The notes under the pieces: model-generated
Told to the model about the DNA's origin: nothing
Seen by the model: the letters and a program-made list of their open reading frames with translations, nothing else
The model's database searches: none
In this document: piece after piece, positions 1 to 9,000 of the stretch
How positions within the stretch are numbered: the first letter of the stretch is position 1
Layout of the letters: the number at the start of each line of letters is the position of its first letter
Source: an uncultured Prosthecobacter sp.
GTDB taxonomy: Bacteria > Verrucomicrobiota > Verrucomicrobiia > Verrucomicrobiales > Verrucomicrobiaceae
Length of the DNA stretch: 17,947 bases
Reading direction: 5' to 3'
NCBI GenBank assembly: GCA_947523045.1
Contig: CANNUR010000036.1
Coordinates: 1 to 17,947 of the forward strand
Position numbers and translations under genes: made by a program

Positions 1-865
1 CCTTGCCGGAGAAGGCGCCGCCACCGTGACGGGCCATGCCGCCGTAGGTGTCGACGATGATCTTGCGGCCGGTCAGACCGCTGTCGCCCTGCGGGCCGCC
101 GACGACGAACTTGCCGGTCGGGTTGATGAGGAACTCGGTCTGTTTGGTCAGCAGGTTTTTCGGCAGCACCTTCTTGACGACCTGCTCGATGCAGAATTTC
201 TCGATCATGGCGTGCTGCTGCTTGTCGCTGACGCCCTTTTCCGGCGCCGCGTGCTGGGTCGAGATGACGACGTTGACGATGCGGGTCGGCTTGCTGTCGA
301 CGTACTCGACCGAGACCTGCGACTTGGCATCGGGGCGCAGCCACTTGGCCAGCTTGCCGGCCTTGCGGATGCGGGTCAGTTCACGGCCGAGGCGGTGCGC
401 GAACATGATCGGCGCCGGCATCAACTCGGGCGTTTCGTCGCAGGCATAGCCAAACATGATGCCCTGGTCGCCGGCACCCTGTTCGGCGTGCTTCTTGCCT
501 TCCGCCTTCTTGGCATCGACGCCCTGGGCGATGTCCGGGCTCTGGGTGGTCAGGTAGTTGTTGATGAAGATGCGGTCGGCATGGAAGACATCGTCGTCGT
601 GGATGTAGCCGATGCCGCGCACGGCGTCGCGGATCACCTTGTCGATGTTGATGACGTCGCCGATCGGCTTCTGGCCAATCTTCGGAATGGTGATCTCGCC
701 GCCGACCACCACGATGTTGCTCTTGGCAAAGGTTTCGCAGGCCACGCGGCTCTTCGGATCGATGGCAAGGCAGGCGTCGAGCACGGCGTCGGAGATGGTG
801 TCGCAAACCTTGTCGGGATGGCCTTCACCGACGGACTCAGAGGAAAAGATGTAGGAGCGGGACAT
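1..865 (-). CDS. metK: S-adenosylmethionine synthetase, N-terminal 288 residues (partial at window edge)
   Basis: Makes S-adenosylmethionine from methionine and ATP in the cytoplasm. Reading the minus strand from the ATG at 865-863 gives an uninterrupted frame to the window edge. Family landmarks are plain: GEGHPDK at residues 13-19 (catalytic His16, Asp18), GAGDQG at 130-135 with the following [15 protein letters not shown] at 260-268, DTYGG at 272-276 and HGGGAFSGK at 280-288. The window ends exactly at Lys288, which corresponds to a catalytic lysine of the family, so roughly the last 100 residues lie outside (the family is usually 380-400 residues). The start is set by the usual short N-terminus before the [12 protein letters not shown] block. 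No clear Shine-Dalgarno motif precedes it. It is divergent from the hydrolase cluster that begins 131 bp away. Identification is secure. Confidence 0.97.
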   Translation of the reverse strand, partial: MSRSYIFSSESVGEGHPDKVCDTISDAVLDACLAIDPKSRVACETFAKSNIVVVGGEITIPKIGQKPIGDVINIDKVIRDAVRGIGYIHDDDVFHADRIFINNYLTTQSPDIAQGVDAKKAEGKKHAEQGAGDQGIMFGYACDETPELMPAPIMFAHRLGRELTRIRKAGKLAKWLRPDAKSQVSVEYVDSKPTRIVNVVISTQHAAPEKGVSDKQQHAMIEKFCIEQVVKKVLPKNLLTKQTEFLINPTGKFVVGGPQGDSGLTGRKIIVDTYGGMARHGGGAFSGK

Positions 866-914
866 GATGCTGTCGTTTGTATTGATGAATGATGATGCGT
901 TGATGCGAACTCCG

Positions 915-942
915 AGAGTATCGCCGCTTGTCCGGTCGTCAA
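915..942 (-). promoter_or_regulatory. Possible sigma70-type promoter for metK
   Basis: On the minus strand TTGACG (942-937, 5 of 6 to consensus) is followed after 16 nt by TACTCT (920-915, 3 of 6 to consensus), about 50 nt before the metK start. The -10 is weak and the call rests on sequence matching only. I looked for a SAM riboswitch in this short leader and recognised none. Confidence 0.25.
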
Positions 943-996
943 TGCGGATTTCGGGTGGCGGCGTGTGATCGAGCAGGCTCGGCCCGTACGGGTCGG

Positions 997-3273
997 ATGC
1001 TCCTGACCGCCCTTCTCGCCGCTGCTGCGGCTCAGCTGCCGGGGACCCAGCCGCTGACTCCGGACCCGGATTTCTCGGCAAGCATGGTCGCCGGTGTCCA
1101 CCGCTACCTCGACCGCGCCATCGCCGCTTCGGTGGCGGCTCGCGCCGCGCACTGGCGACGCGATCCTTCCTCGCCGGCCGCCTACACCGCCTCGGTGCAG
1201 CCGAACCGCCAGCGCCTGGCCCGCCTGTTGGGGGTGGTCGATCCGCGCCTGCCGGTGCGGGAGCTGGAGTTCGTTGGCGGTACGGCCACGCCGTCGCTCG
1301 TCGCTGAAACCGCCGAGGCCGCCCTCCATCGCGTGCGCTGGCCGGTCTTCGATGGTGTTTTTGGCGAGGGCCTGCTGATCCAGCCCAAGGGCGAGGTGCT
1401 GGCGCGGGTCATCGTGCTGCCGGATGCCGGACAGACCCCGGAGCAATGGTTGGCCCAGAAGAATGGCGCGGTTGCCGCCGTCCTGATGCGCGCGGGTGTG
1501 CAGGTGGTCATCCCGGTCCTGCTCAGCCGCGAGGCGGAGTTTTCCGGCAGCGAGCGGCTCGGTCGCTTCACCAACGTCACGCATCGCGAGTGGATCTATC
1601 GCCAGTCCTTCATCCTCGGTCGCCATGTCATCGGCGATGAAATCCAGAAGGTGCTGGCCCTGGTCGATGGGTTCGCCCATCAGTCGGAGCCGCTGCCGAT
1701 CTGCGTCGCCGGTTATGGCGAGGGCGGCCTGCTGGCGCTGTATGCCGGTGCCCTCGACGAGCGCATCGGTTCGGTCGAGGTCGCCGGCCACTTCGCCCCG
1801 CGCGAGAACCTCTGGCAGGAGCCGCTCGAACGCAGTGTCTTCGGGCTGCTGCGCGAGTTTGGCGACGCCGAACTCGCCAGCCTGATCGCGCCGCGTCGGT
1901 TGGCTGTCCGGCACGATCATTATCCGGCGGTCGCCGGGCCGCCAACCCCGGGGCAGGGGGTGCGTGCCGTGGCGGCGCCCGGTGTCTTGAGTGCGCCGCC
2001 ACTGACGGCCGTGCAGGCGGAATTGCGGCGCGCGCTCGACCTGACGCGCGGACTGGATCCAACCTGGGCCCGGCTGTTTGAGGCGGGTGCCTCCTCGGGG
2101 GAATGGTTGCGTCATCTGCTGCCGCCGGCGACCGCGGACGCGGTGGTGGCACGAGCCGCGTCAACAGCGCCGTCGCCGGCCGTGACGATCCCAGCGAGCG
2201 CCGAGTTCATGCGCGAGCGCCAGCGTCGCCAGGTGCATGAGCTGGAAGTCTTTCATCAGCGCCGCCTCGCCACCGTCGAGACCGAGCGCAACGAAAGCTT
2301 CTGGAAACCGCTGCCGCTGCAGCCGCTGGAAGCCTTCGAAAAGCGCACGGCGGTCGAGCGCGAGCGTTTCTGGAACGAGGTCATCGGTCGCCTGCCGGAT
2401 CCCGATCGACCCGCCAACCCGCGCAGCCGGCTGGTGCGCGAGACCGACACCGTCGCGATTTACGAGGTGGTGCTCGATGTCTGGGACGACGTCTTCGCTT
2501 GGGGCTGGCTGGCCCTGCCCAAGGATCTGCAGCCGGGGGAGCGCCGGCCGGTGGTGGTCTGCCAGCACGGCTTGGAGGGCCTGCCCGAGCACTGCTTTGA
2601 GGCCGATCCAAGCGTGCGCGCCTTCGGCGCCTACAAGGCCTTTGCCCTGCGCCTGGCCGAGCAGGGCTACGTCACCTTCGCTCCGCACAATCCCTATCGC
2701 GGCATGGACGCCTTCCGCTCGCTGCAGCGCAAGTTGCACCCGCTCGGCCTGAGCCTGTACTCGGTCATCAACGGCCAGCACCAGCGCCTGCTGGAATGGC
2801 TCAAGGCGCAGCCTTTCACCCGTCCCGACAAAATCGCCTTCTACGGTCTCAGCTACGGTGGCAAGTCGGCGATGCGCACGCCGGCGGTGCTGACCGACTA
2901 CCGCCTGAGCATCTGCTCGGGCGACTTCAACGAGTGGGTGCGCAAGTGCGCCACGACCGACCTGCCGCTCAGCTACGTCTTCACTCATGAGTATGAGATC
3001 TGGGAGTGGAACCTTGGCGGCACCTTCAATTATGCCGAGATGGCCGCCCTCGTCGCCCCTCGGCCCTTCATGGTCGAGCGCGGCCACAACGACGGCGTCG
3101 GCGTCGATGAATGGGTCAACTACGAGTTCGCCAAGGTCCGGCGACTCTACAACAAGCTCGGCCTCGGCGAACGCACGGAGATCGAGCACTTCGACGGGCC
3201 GCACACGATTCACGGCGTCGGCAGCTTCGACTTCCTGCGACGCCACCTCGGCGAGCCCCGCGCAGCCCGCTGA
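997..3273 (+). CDS. Exported tandem alpha/beta-hydrolase (dienelactone hydrolase/acetyl esterase-like), 758 aa
   Basis: Probable extracytoplasmic carboxylesterase; substrate unknown. The ATG at 997 is chosen because it opens directly on a short Sec signal peptide ([13 protein letters not shown]); an in-frame TTG at 928 would add 23 unlikely residues. There are two hydrolase-like halves. The N-terminal half (about 115-305) has the strand and elbow pattern VAGYGEGG (238-244ish), but Gly241 sits where the nucleophile Ser should be, so this half looks inactive. A linker (about 310-475, with a charged helical part 400-460) leads to the C-terminal half, which has CQHG (522-525, oxyanion region), nucleophile elbow GLSYGG (617-622, Ser619), a likely acid at Asp699 in GHNDG and a His in GPHTIHG (His736 or His739). 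It is first in a six-gene same-strand run, 59 bp before the aminopeptidase gene. The fold is confident; the exact ester substrate is not. Confidence 0.8.
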   Translation: MLLTALLAAAAAQLPGTQPLTPDPDFSASMVAGVHRYLDRAIAASVAARAAHWRRDPSSPAAYTASVQPNRQRLARLLGVVDPRLPVRELEFVGGTATPSLVAETAEAALHRVRWPVFDGVFGEGLLIQPKGEVLARVIVLPDAGQTPEQWLAQKNGAVAAVLMRAGVQVVIPVLLSREAEFSGSERLGRFTNVTHREWIYRQSFILGRHVIGDEIQKVLALVDGFAHQSEPLPICVAGYGEGGLLALYAGALDERIGSVEVAGHFAPRENLWQEPLERSVFGLLREFGDAELASLIAPRRLAVRHDHYPAVAGPPTPGQGVRAVAAPGVLSAPPLTAVQAELRRALDLTRGLDPTWARLFEAGASSGEWLRHLLPPATADAVVARAASTAPSPAVTIPASAEFMRERQRRQVHELEVFHQRRLATVETERNESFWKPLPLQPLEAFEKRTAVERERFWNEVIGRLPDPDRPANPRSRLVRETDTVAIYEVVLDVWDDVFAWGWLALPKDLQPGERRPVVVCQHGLEGLPEHCFEADPSVRAFGAYKAFALRLAEQGYVTFAPHNPYRGMDAFRSLQRKLHPLGLSLYSVINGQHQRLLEWLKAQPFTRPDKIAFYGLSYGGKSAMRTPAVLTDYRLSICSGDFNEWVRKCATTDLPLSYVFTHEYEIWEWNLGGTFNYAEMAALVAPRPFMVERGHNDGVGVDEWVNYEFAKVRRLYNKLGLGERTEIEHFDGPHTIHGVGSFDFLRRHLGEPRAAR

Positions 3274-3304
3274 GGCGGGTTGGTCCGGCAAAATCCCGTT
3301 TGCC
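3266..3304. other. Two small hairpins at the end of the first hydrolase gene
   Basis: CCCGC (3266-3270) and GCGGG (3275-3279) form a 5-bp stem whose loop TGAG contains the stop codon. Next, GGCAAA (3287-3292) and TTTGCC (3299-3304) form a perfect 6-bp stem with a 6-nt loop. No T-tract follows, so they are not classical intrinsic terminators. They could act as RNA 3'-end stabilisers or be chance in GC-rich DNA. Confidence 0.3.
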
Positions 3305-3332
3305 AGTCGGTCGCCGCCGCCCAAGCTGCGGC

Positions 3333-4430
3333 ATGCACGACCCCCGCGTTGACCAACTCGCCCGCCAGCTCGTCCGTTACTCGACCCAGGTGAAGAAGGG
3401 CGACTTCGTCTGGATCGACTGCTTTGACGTTCCGTCCTGCGTGCCGCAGGCCCTGATCCGTGCCGTGGTCGAGGCCAAGGGCCGGCCGCTGGTGCGCCTG
3501 CATGACACCACGGTCAGCCGCGAACTGCTGCGCCACGCCGACGCCACTCAATACGGGGTCATCGCCGAAAGCGACCTGGCGCTGATGAAGAAGATGGACT
3601 GCTACATCGCCGTGCGCGGCAGCCACAACATCACCGAACACAGCGACGTGCCGGCCGAGAAGATGAAGCTGGTCATGTCGCTCCTGCGGCCGGTGCAGAA
3701 CCAGCGGGTCAATGAGACGCGCTGGTGCGTGCTGCGCTGGCCGACCCCGGCCATGGCCCAGCAGGCCGGCATGAGCACGCAGGCCTTTGAGGACTTCTAT
3801 TTCAAGGTCTGCCTGCTCGATTACGCCGCCCTGCTGCCGGCCATGAACGCGCTCAAGAAGCTGATGGACAAGACCCGCGAGGTCCACATCACCGGCGCCG
3901 GCACCGACCTGCGTTTCAGCCTCAAGGGCCTGAAGGCGATCGCCTGCGGCGGCCGCCACAACATCCCCGATGGCGAATGCTTCAGCGCGCCGGTGCGCGA
4001 CAGCGTCGAGGGGGTGATCAGCTACAACGCACCGACCATCTATCAGGGCATCGCCTTTGACTCCGTGCGCCTGGAATTCAGCAAGGGCCGCATCGTCAAG
4101 GCCACCGCCAACAACACCGAGGCGATCAACCGCATCTTTGACAGCGACGAGGGCGCGCGTTACATCGGCGAGTTCGCCATCGGCTTCAATCGCGAGATCC
4201 GCGAGCCGATGCGCGACATCCTGTTCGACGAAAAGATCGCCGGCAGCTTCCACTTCACCCCCGGCCAGGCCTACGAGGGTGTCGCCGACAACGGCAATCG
4301 CAGCCAGGTGCACTGGGACCTTGTCTGCATCCAGCGTCCCGAGTATGGCGGTGGCGAGATCCGCTTCGATGGCAAACTGATTCGCAAGGACGGCAAGTTC
4401 GTCCTGCCGGAACTGAAGCCGCTCAACTGA
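3333..4430 (+). CDS. Aminopeptidase, peptidase family M29, 365 aa
   Basis: Metal-dependent aminopeptidase of the thermophilic aminopeptidase family (AmpS/AmpT/PepS type), releasing N-terminal residues from peptides. All six residues expected to bind the two metals or act in catalysis can be placed: Glu215 in GECFSAP, Glu280 in GEFAIGF, His307 in GSFHFTPG, Tyr314 in QAYEG, and His327 and Asp329 in VHWDL. The start at 3333 ([10 protein letters not shown]) begins the usual first helix; the frame is open further upstream, but that stretch overlaps the preceding gene and has no family similarity. There is no signal peptide or membrane segment, so the protein is probably cytoplasmic, unlike all other products of the cluster. 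At 365 residues it is somewhat shorter than the roughly 410 of the characterised enzymes. It lies 59 bp after the first hydrolase and 76 bp before the second. No Shine-Dalgarno is visible. Confidence 0.92.
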   Translation: MHDPRVDQLARQLVRYSTQVKKGDFVWIDCFDVPSCVPQALIRAVVEAKGRPLVRLHDTTVSRELLRHADATQYGVIAESDLALMKKMDCYIAVRGSHNITEHSDVPAEKMKLVMSLLRPVQNQRVNETRWCVLRWPTPAMAQQAGMSTQAFEDFYFKVCLLDYAALLPAMNALKKLMDKTREVHITGAGTDLRFSLKGLKAIACGGRHNIPDGECFSAPVRDSVEGVISYNAPTIYQGIAFDSVRLEFSKGRIVKATANNTEAINRIFDSDEGARYIGEFAIGFNREIREPMRDILFDEKIAGSFHFTPGQAYEGVADNGNRSQVHWDLVCIQRPEYGGGEIRFDGKLIRKDGKFVLPELKPLN

Positions 4431-4452
4431 ACGGAGGATTCCCAAAAAGCTC

Positions 4453-4482
4453 GCGGGCGCACTGATGAATCGGTGCGCCCGC
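4453..4482. terminator. Perfect 10-bp hairpin, possible minus-strand or bidirectional terminator
   Basis: GCGGGCGCAC (4453-4462) and GTGCGCCCGC (4473-4482) are exact inverted repeats around a 10-nt loop. On the plus strand no T-run follows. On the minus strand the stem is followed after three bases by CTTTTTGGG, which is terminator-like for antisense transcripts. It sits in the 76-bp gap between the M29 gene and the second hydrolase, so it may attenuate read-through or protect the 3' end of the upstream message. Confidence 0.45.
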
Positions 4483-4506
4483 TGCCGTATGGGCTTCATC
4501 CTCTCC

Positions 4507-6465
4507 ATGAAGCCCGTCCTCCTCTCCCTGTTCGCCGTCGGTCTCGCCGCGGCTCAGTCGCCGACGCGCGAGATGCGCGATCTCAACGGGTACTTCCCCA
4601 TGGCCCCGGTCGCCTCCAAGGAGGCCTGGCCGGCGAGGCGCGCGGAGATTGAGCGCCGCGTGGCGGTCGCCTCTGGGCTGTGGCCGATGCCGGAGAAGAC
4701 CCCGCTCAACGCGGTCGTGCACGGCCGGGTCGAGGGCGATGACTACACGGTCGACCGCGTGTTTTTTGAGAGCCTGCCGGGTCACTTCGTCACCGGCAGT
4801 CTGTACCTGCCGAAGCAGCGCCCGGCGAAAATGCCGGCCGTGCTCTGCCCGCACGGGCACTGGCCGGATGGCCGCTTCATGGACCGTGGCGTCGGCACGG
4901 CGGCGACGAAGAAGGAGATCGACACCGGCGCCGAGGAGTTGGAGTGCGCGGCGCGGTCGCCGCTGCAGGCGCGCTGCGTCCAGCTCGCGCGCATGGGTTG
5001 TGCGGCCTTCCTTTACGACATGCTCGGCTATGCCGATTCCGTGCAGTTCACCGAACACCGTCATGGGGCTGCGAAGACGGGGTTTCTCAGTCCCGGCGCG
5101 GACCTGCGCCTGCAGACCTACTTTGGCCTGCAGACCTGGAACGGCCTGCGTGCGCTCGACTTCCTGCTGACCCTGGAAGGGGTCGATCCGCAGCGCATCG
5201 GCTGCACGGGTGCCAGCGGCGGCGGCACCCAGACCATGATGATCGCCGGCCTGGACCCGCGCGTCAGTGCCGCCTTTCCCTGTGCCATGGTGTCCACCGC
5301 CATGCAGGGCGGCTGCACCTGCGAAAACAGCCATCACCTGCGCATCGGCCAGGGCAACATCGACATCGCCGCGCTCACGGCGCCGCGTCCGCTCGGCCTG
5401 ACCGCCGCCGATGATTGGACCAAGGAACTGGAAACCAAGGGGCTGCCTGAGCTGAAGGATCTCTATGCCAAACTCGGCGTGCCCGACCGTCTCACGGCCC
5501 ATCTGGCCACCCAGTTCCCCCACAACTACAACCTGCCGTCGCGCCAGGCGATGTACGCCTTCTACAACAAGCACTTCGGCCTCGGCCTGTCGCAGCCGGA
5601 AGTGGAACGCGAGTTCCGCGTGCTCGGCCGCGAGGAGTTGTCGGTCTGGACCGGCGGCCATGCTGCGCCCACGGGCGATCAGGTCGGTGCCGCCCACGAG
5701 AAAGCCGTCTGTGCCTGGATGACGGCCCAGGATGACAGGCACATCCAGCCGCTGGTGCGCGGTGGCGACAAGGCCGCCCTGCGTGCCACGGTGGGGGCGG
5801 CCTGGGAGGTGCTGATCGGGCGCCAGCCACCGTCGCCGAGCGAGGTCGACTACGAACTGCTCAGCAAGCAGGACCGCGGCGACTACCTGCTCATGGAGGG
5901 CGTCAGCCGCCTCAAGGCGCAGGGCGAGGAGGTGCGCGCGACCTTTCTCTATCCGAAAAACTGGCGCGGCGAGGCCGTGCTCTGGCTGAGCCTGGAAGGA
6001 GCTGCCAGCATCCACGGAGACTCCGGACCGACTCCGGCCGCGCGCGCCCTGCTCGATGCCGGTAAGGCGGTCGCCTGTCCCTCGCTCTACCTGCAGGGGG
6101 CCACCGAACAGCCCAAGGCCGGCGACAACCTGCGCGCCAAGCCCAACGACTTCCGCGAGTTCAGTGGCTACACCTTTGGATACAATCCCAGCCTGTTTGC
6201 CCGCCGGGTGCATGATGCCATGACGATGGTCGCCATGATGCGCGGTCGCAGCGAGTATCCGCTCAAGGGACTGCAGCTGCGCGGTAGCGACGGAGCCGGT
6301 GCCATCGCCCTCGCCGCTGGCGCCCTGCTCGGCTTGACGGGGGTTGAGGCCGAGACCGATGGCTTTCGCTTCGCCGACCTGACGGATCCCTGGCACGTTC
6401 ACTTTGTCCCGGGCGCGGTGAAGTATGGCGATGTTGAGGGCCTGCGCCGCCTTTGTGAGCCCTGA
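4507..6465 (+). CDS. Exported alpha/beta-hydrolase with second, degenerate hydrolase-like half, 652 aa
   Basis: Probable extracytoplasmic esterase of the acetyl xylan esterase-like group common in Planctomycetes and Verrucomicrobia; substrate not determinable. The start at 4507 gives a Sec signal peptide ([18 protein letters not shown]); an in-frame ATG at 4465 lies in the loop of a hairpin and would bury the signal. The N-terminal catalytic domain (about 85-350) has CPHGHWPDG (114-122), the nucleophile elbow GASGGG (235-240, Ser237), [13 protein letters not shown] (292-304, acid Asp302 or Asp303) and FPHNYN (337-342, His339). The second half (about 475-640) repeats the fold pattern (ATFLYP, then [12 protein letters not shown]), but its elbow reads RGSDGAG (592-598) and lacks the regular Gly-x-Ser-x-Gly. 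The active half is therefore opposite to that of the 758-aa neighbour. Six Cys in 233-272 and nearby may form disulfides after export. It ends 56 bp before the PhoD-like gene. Confidence 0.8.
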   Translation: MKPVLLSLFAVGLAAAQSPTREMRDLNGYFPMAPVASKEAWPARRAEIERRVAVASGLWPMPEKTPLNAVVHGRVEGDDYTVDRVFFESLPGHFVTGSLYLPKQRPAKMPAVLCPHGHWPDGRFMDRGVGTAATKKEIDTGAEELECAARSPLQARCVQLARMGCAAFLYDMLGYADSVQFTEHRHGAAKTGFLSPGADLRLQTYFGLQTWNGLRALDFLLTLEGVDPQRIGCTGASGGGTQTMMIAGLDPRVSAAFPCAMVSTAMQGGCTCENSHHLRIGQGNIDIAALTAPRPLGLTAADDWTKELETKGLPELKDLYAKLGVPDRLTAHLATQFPHNYNLPSRQAMYAFYNKHFGLGLSQPEVEREFRVLGREELSVWTGGHAAPTGDQVGAAHEKAVCAWMTAQDDRHIQPLVRGGDKAALRATVGAAWEVLIGRQPPSPSEVDYELLSKQDRGDYLLMEGVSRLKAQGEEVRATFLYPKNWRGEAVLWLSLEGAASIHGDSGPTPAARALLDAGKAVACPSLYLQGATEQPKAGDNLRAKPNDFREFSGYTFGYNPSLFARRVHDAMTMVAMMRGRSEYPLKGLQLRGSDGAGAIALAAGALLGLTGVEAETDGFRFADLTDPWHVHFVPGAVKYGDVEGLRRLCEP

Positions 6466-6521
6466 ACACACTCGGCAAAAAGCTTGATCGTTTCCAGCCG
6501 GTGCGACGTTATCGGTGGCTC

Positions 6522-8870
6522 ATGAACACGCCCCTGACCCGTCGCACCAGCCTCAAGCTCTTCACCGCCGGAACCCTTGCCAGCCTTGCCGTTGGCAGGC
6601 CTCTTGCTGCCGCCTCCGTGCCGGCGACCGTGGATCCCTGGGCTCGCACGCATGACCGGGTCTTTCTGGGCGGTGAATTCTGGGCGAACCCCATGGAGGA
6701 CTGGTGCGTGCGTGAGGGGGGCGCCGAATGCTTGAACCCGGGACCGGGTCGCAGTGTCCATTCGCTCACGCATCAGATCACCCGCGCCGGCAGCTTCACG
6801 ATGACCGTGACGCTCACCCGTCTGGAGACGCTAAAGACTGACGGCGGCGCCGGCTTCCGCATCGGCCTGCGCAGCGAGATCGACGAGCATCGCAGCAACT
6901 GCTTTGTTCAGCGCGGCCTGCAGGCCGGCTGGCAAGGCGGTCAGTTGGTGCTCGGGCCAAAATCGGTCGCCATCCCCGAAGGCGCCACCCGGCCGCGCCT
7001 GCGTCTGGCCCTCCAGGGTGTGACCGCAGGTGCCGAATGCAGCCTGACCCTGCGCGCCCTGGATGCCGACAGCGGTGCCGAACTGGCCAGCCTCACGCAT
7101 CGCCTGCCAGCCGATCAGGTGCTCGGCAATGTCTCGATCGCCAACAACTTCGCCGCCGGTGGCGCCGGGGCGGCCAAGGGCAAGAAGGCCAAGGCTGCTG
7201 GCAACGCGGTGGGCGGTCGCTACCGCTTCCACAACTGGACCCTCGAAGGCGATGCCTTCACGGTCACCGAGGCCAACCGCTTCGGGCCCATCCTCTGGAC
7301 GATGTACTCGCTGAGCGATTCGCGCGGGCCGGAGGGTTTTGTCATGAAGCTGAGCGCCCTCACCGGGCCGCTTGGCGCCAGGGACAATCCCGAGGTCGAA
7401 CTGCGGATCGAGAAAGACGGAGCCTGGAAGTCGCTCGGCACCGCCAAACTGGATCCCGACGCCTGGACCGCGACTTTCCGCATCCCGAACTGGAACGAGA
7501 AGCAGGCCACACCGTACAAGGTCGTGTATCGCGAGAAGCACCGCGATGGTGCCCACACTGACCACGAGTGGGCCGGCATCATCCGGGCGAATCCCGAGGG
7601 GCGGCCGCTGCGTCTGGCGGCGTTGACCTGCCAGAACGATTATGCCTTCCCGTATGCCCCGGTGGCCGAGAACGTGCGCAAGCTGGATCCGGACCTGGTC
7701 TTCTTCTCCGGCGACCAGCTTTATGAGAACCACGGCGGCTTTGGCATCATCCGCGACGACGCTGAGCGCGCGATCCTGAACTACCTGCGCAAGTTCTACC
7801 AGCACGGCTGGGCCTTCCGCGAGGTGATGCGCGACGCGCCGACTCTCTGCCTTCCGGATGACCATGACGTCTTCCAGGGCAACATCTGGGGCGAGGGAGG
7901 CAAGCCGATGGACGTTGGCGACAGCGGCGCCTCGTCGAAGGGCGGCTACATCCAGCCGGCGCGCATGGTCAATGTCGTCCACAAGACGAACTGCGCCCAT
8001 CATCCCGATCCCTACGACGCCAAGCCGGTGCTGCAGGACATCAGCGTGTATTATGGCGACATGGTCTACGGCGATGTCGGTTTCGCCATCCTCGCCGACC
8101 GCCAGTGGAAAAGCGGACCCGAGAAGGTCGATACCGGTGGCGGTCGCGCCGACCACGTGCTCGAGGCGGACTTCGACACTTCCAAGCTCGACAAGCCGGG
8201 ACTGGTCCTGCTTGGCGAGCGCCAGGAGCAGTTCCTCAAGGAATGGTCGAGCGACTGGCGTGGCCACAAGCTCAAGGCCGTGCTCAGTCAGACGGTCCTG
8301 GCCAACGTCGCCACCCATCACGGCAGTTTTGACGGTTACCTGAAGGCCGACCTCGACTCCGGCGGCTGGCCGCAGACTCCGCGCAACCGCACGATCGAAC
8401 TGATGCGCCCGAGCATGGCCCTGCACATCAATGGCGACCAGCATCTCACCACCCTGGTCCAGTATGGCGTCGAGAAACAGCGCGACAGCAACTGGTCGTT
8501 CTGCACGCCCGCCATCGCCGCCGGGTACCCGCGCTGGTGGCGGCCCGATGAATTGAAGATGCCGCATGCCAACCGGCCTGCGCACGGTCTGCCGGACACC
8601 GGCGAGTACGTCGAGGGACTGGGCAACAAGGCCTACGTGTACGCGGTCGGCAATCCGCAGGTCGGCCAGGCACCGAACCGCTACGACAAGGCTCACGAAA
8701 AGGGCAGCGGCTTCGGCTTCATCCGCTTCGACACCGACAAGCTGACCTACCATGTCGAGTCCTACCGCTTCCTCATCGATGCCACCGACGGCAAGGCCTC
8801 GAACCAGTTCCCCGGCTGGCCGGTGACGATCCAGCAGAAGGAAAACCGCGGCGAAAACGTGTTGAAGTGA
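6522..8870 (+). CDS. Tat-exported PhoD-like phosphatase/phosphodiesterase, 782 aa
   Basis: Calcineurin-like metallo-phosphoesterase of the PhoD (alkaline phosphatase D) family, hydrolysing phosphomono- or diesters outside the cytoplasm. The ATG at 6522 places TRRTSLKLF (6-14) at the N-terminus, a twin-arginine signal followed by a hydrophobic stretch and an Ala-rich cleavage region near 28-33. This fits the Tat export of folded PhoD enzymes. Catalytic blocks: FFSGDQLYE (394-402), [11 protein letters not shown] (444-454), and INGDQH (636-641). Residues about 45-245 form an extra N-terminal domain of beta-sandwich type (laminin G/concanavalin-like by pattern), interrupted by an Ala/Gly/Lys-rich linker at 211-232. 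Residues about 250-360 resemble the Ig-like pre-domain often found before PhoD. At 782 residues it is longer than the roughly 500-600 of Bacillus PhoD because of the added domain. An in-frame GTG at 6501 is rejected because it would displace the signal. Confidence 0.85.
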   Translation: MNTPLTRRTSLKLFTAGTLASLAVGRPLAAASVPATVDPWARTHDRVFLGGEFWANPMEDWCVREGGAECLNPGPGRSVHSLTHQITRAGSFTMTVTLTRLETLKTDGGAGFRIGLRSEIDEHRSNCFVQRGLQAGWQGGQLVLGPKSVAIPEGATRPRLRLALQGVTAGAECSLTLRALDADSGAELASLTHRLPADQVLGNVSIANNFAAGGAGAAKGKKAKAAGNAVGGRYRFHNWTLEGDAFTVTEANRFGPILWTMYSLSDSRGPEGFVMKLSALTGPLGARDNPEVELRIEKDGAWKSLGTAKLDPDAWTATFRIPNWNEKQATPYKVVYREKHRDGAHTDHEWAGIIRANPEGRPLRLAALTCQNDYAFPYAPVAENVRKLDPDLVFFSGDQLYENHGGFGIIRDDAERAILNYLRKFYQHGWAFREVMRDAPTLCLPDDHDVFQGNIWGEGGKPMDVGDSGASSKGGYIQPARMVNVVHKTNCAHHPDPYDAKPVLQDISVYYGDMVYGDVGFAILADRQWKSGPEKVDTGGGRADHVLEADFDTSKLDKPGLVLLGERQEQFLKEWSSDWRGHKLKAVLSQTVLANVATHHGSFDGYLKADLDSGGWPQTPRNRTIELMRPSMALHINGDQHLTTLVQYGVEKQRDSNWSFCTPAIAAGYPRWWRPDELKMPHANRPAHGLPDTGEYVEGLGNKAYVYAVGNPQVGQAPNRYDKAHEKGSGFGFIRFDTDKLTYHVESYRFLIDATDGKASNQFPGWPVTIQQKENRGENVLK

Positions 8871-8882
8871 GCCCCCCGTAGG

Positions 8883-8900
8883 CGCGTTGGCCACAACGCG
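8883..8900. repeat. Intergenic hairpin flanked by GTAGGCG
   Basis: CGCGTTG (8883-8889) and CAACGCG (8894-8900) form a perfect 7-bp stem with loop GCCA, eight bases after the PhoD-like stop codon. The 5' flank reads GTAGGCG. The same GTAGGCG-plus-hairpin theme recurs in the large repeats near 13494 and 13757, so this may be a solitary member of the same interspersed family. The rest of the 130-bp gap (8901-9000) shows only a weak CTGG/CCAG inverted repeat. Confidence 0.4.
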
Positions 8901-9000
8901 GGGCGTTGGGTGGAGCATCGTTTTGCACGCTCAAGCCCGCCTTCTGGCGAAGGTGCCTCCAGGCGCAAGCTTGCGACAGTTTCAGCGTTTCCCTGCGGCC

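Noticed and set aside
26..892. Plus-strand 288-residue open frame opposite metK
   Set aside because: It is the antisense of a clearly conserved metK; the translation is Asp/Val/Ala-rich low-complexity text typical of mirror frames in GC-rich genes.
866..996. SAM riboswitch upstream of metK
   Set aside because: The gap is only 131 bp shared by two divergent genes and I could not place the conserved core of any SAM riboswitch class.
634..2115. Minus-strand 493-residue open frame
   Set aside because: It spans part of metK, the divergent intergenic region and the first hydrolase without any family motif; both real genes are supported by catalytic residues.
4423..6471. Minus-strand 682-residue open frame opposite the second hydrolase
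   Set aside because: The plus strand carries a signal peptide and intact catalytic motifs; the minus translation is Gly/Ala/His/Arg-rich with no domain.
6831..8918. Minus-strand 695-residue open frame opposite the PhoD-like gene
   Set aside because: The PhoD metal motifs and Tat signal on the plus strand decide the coding strand.
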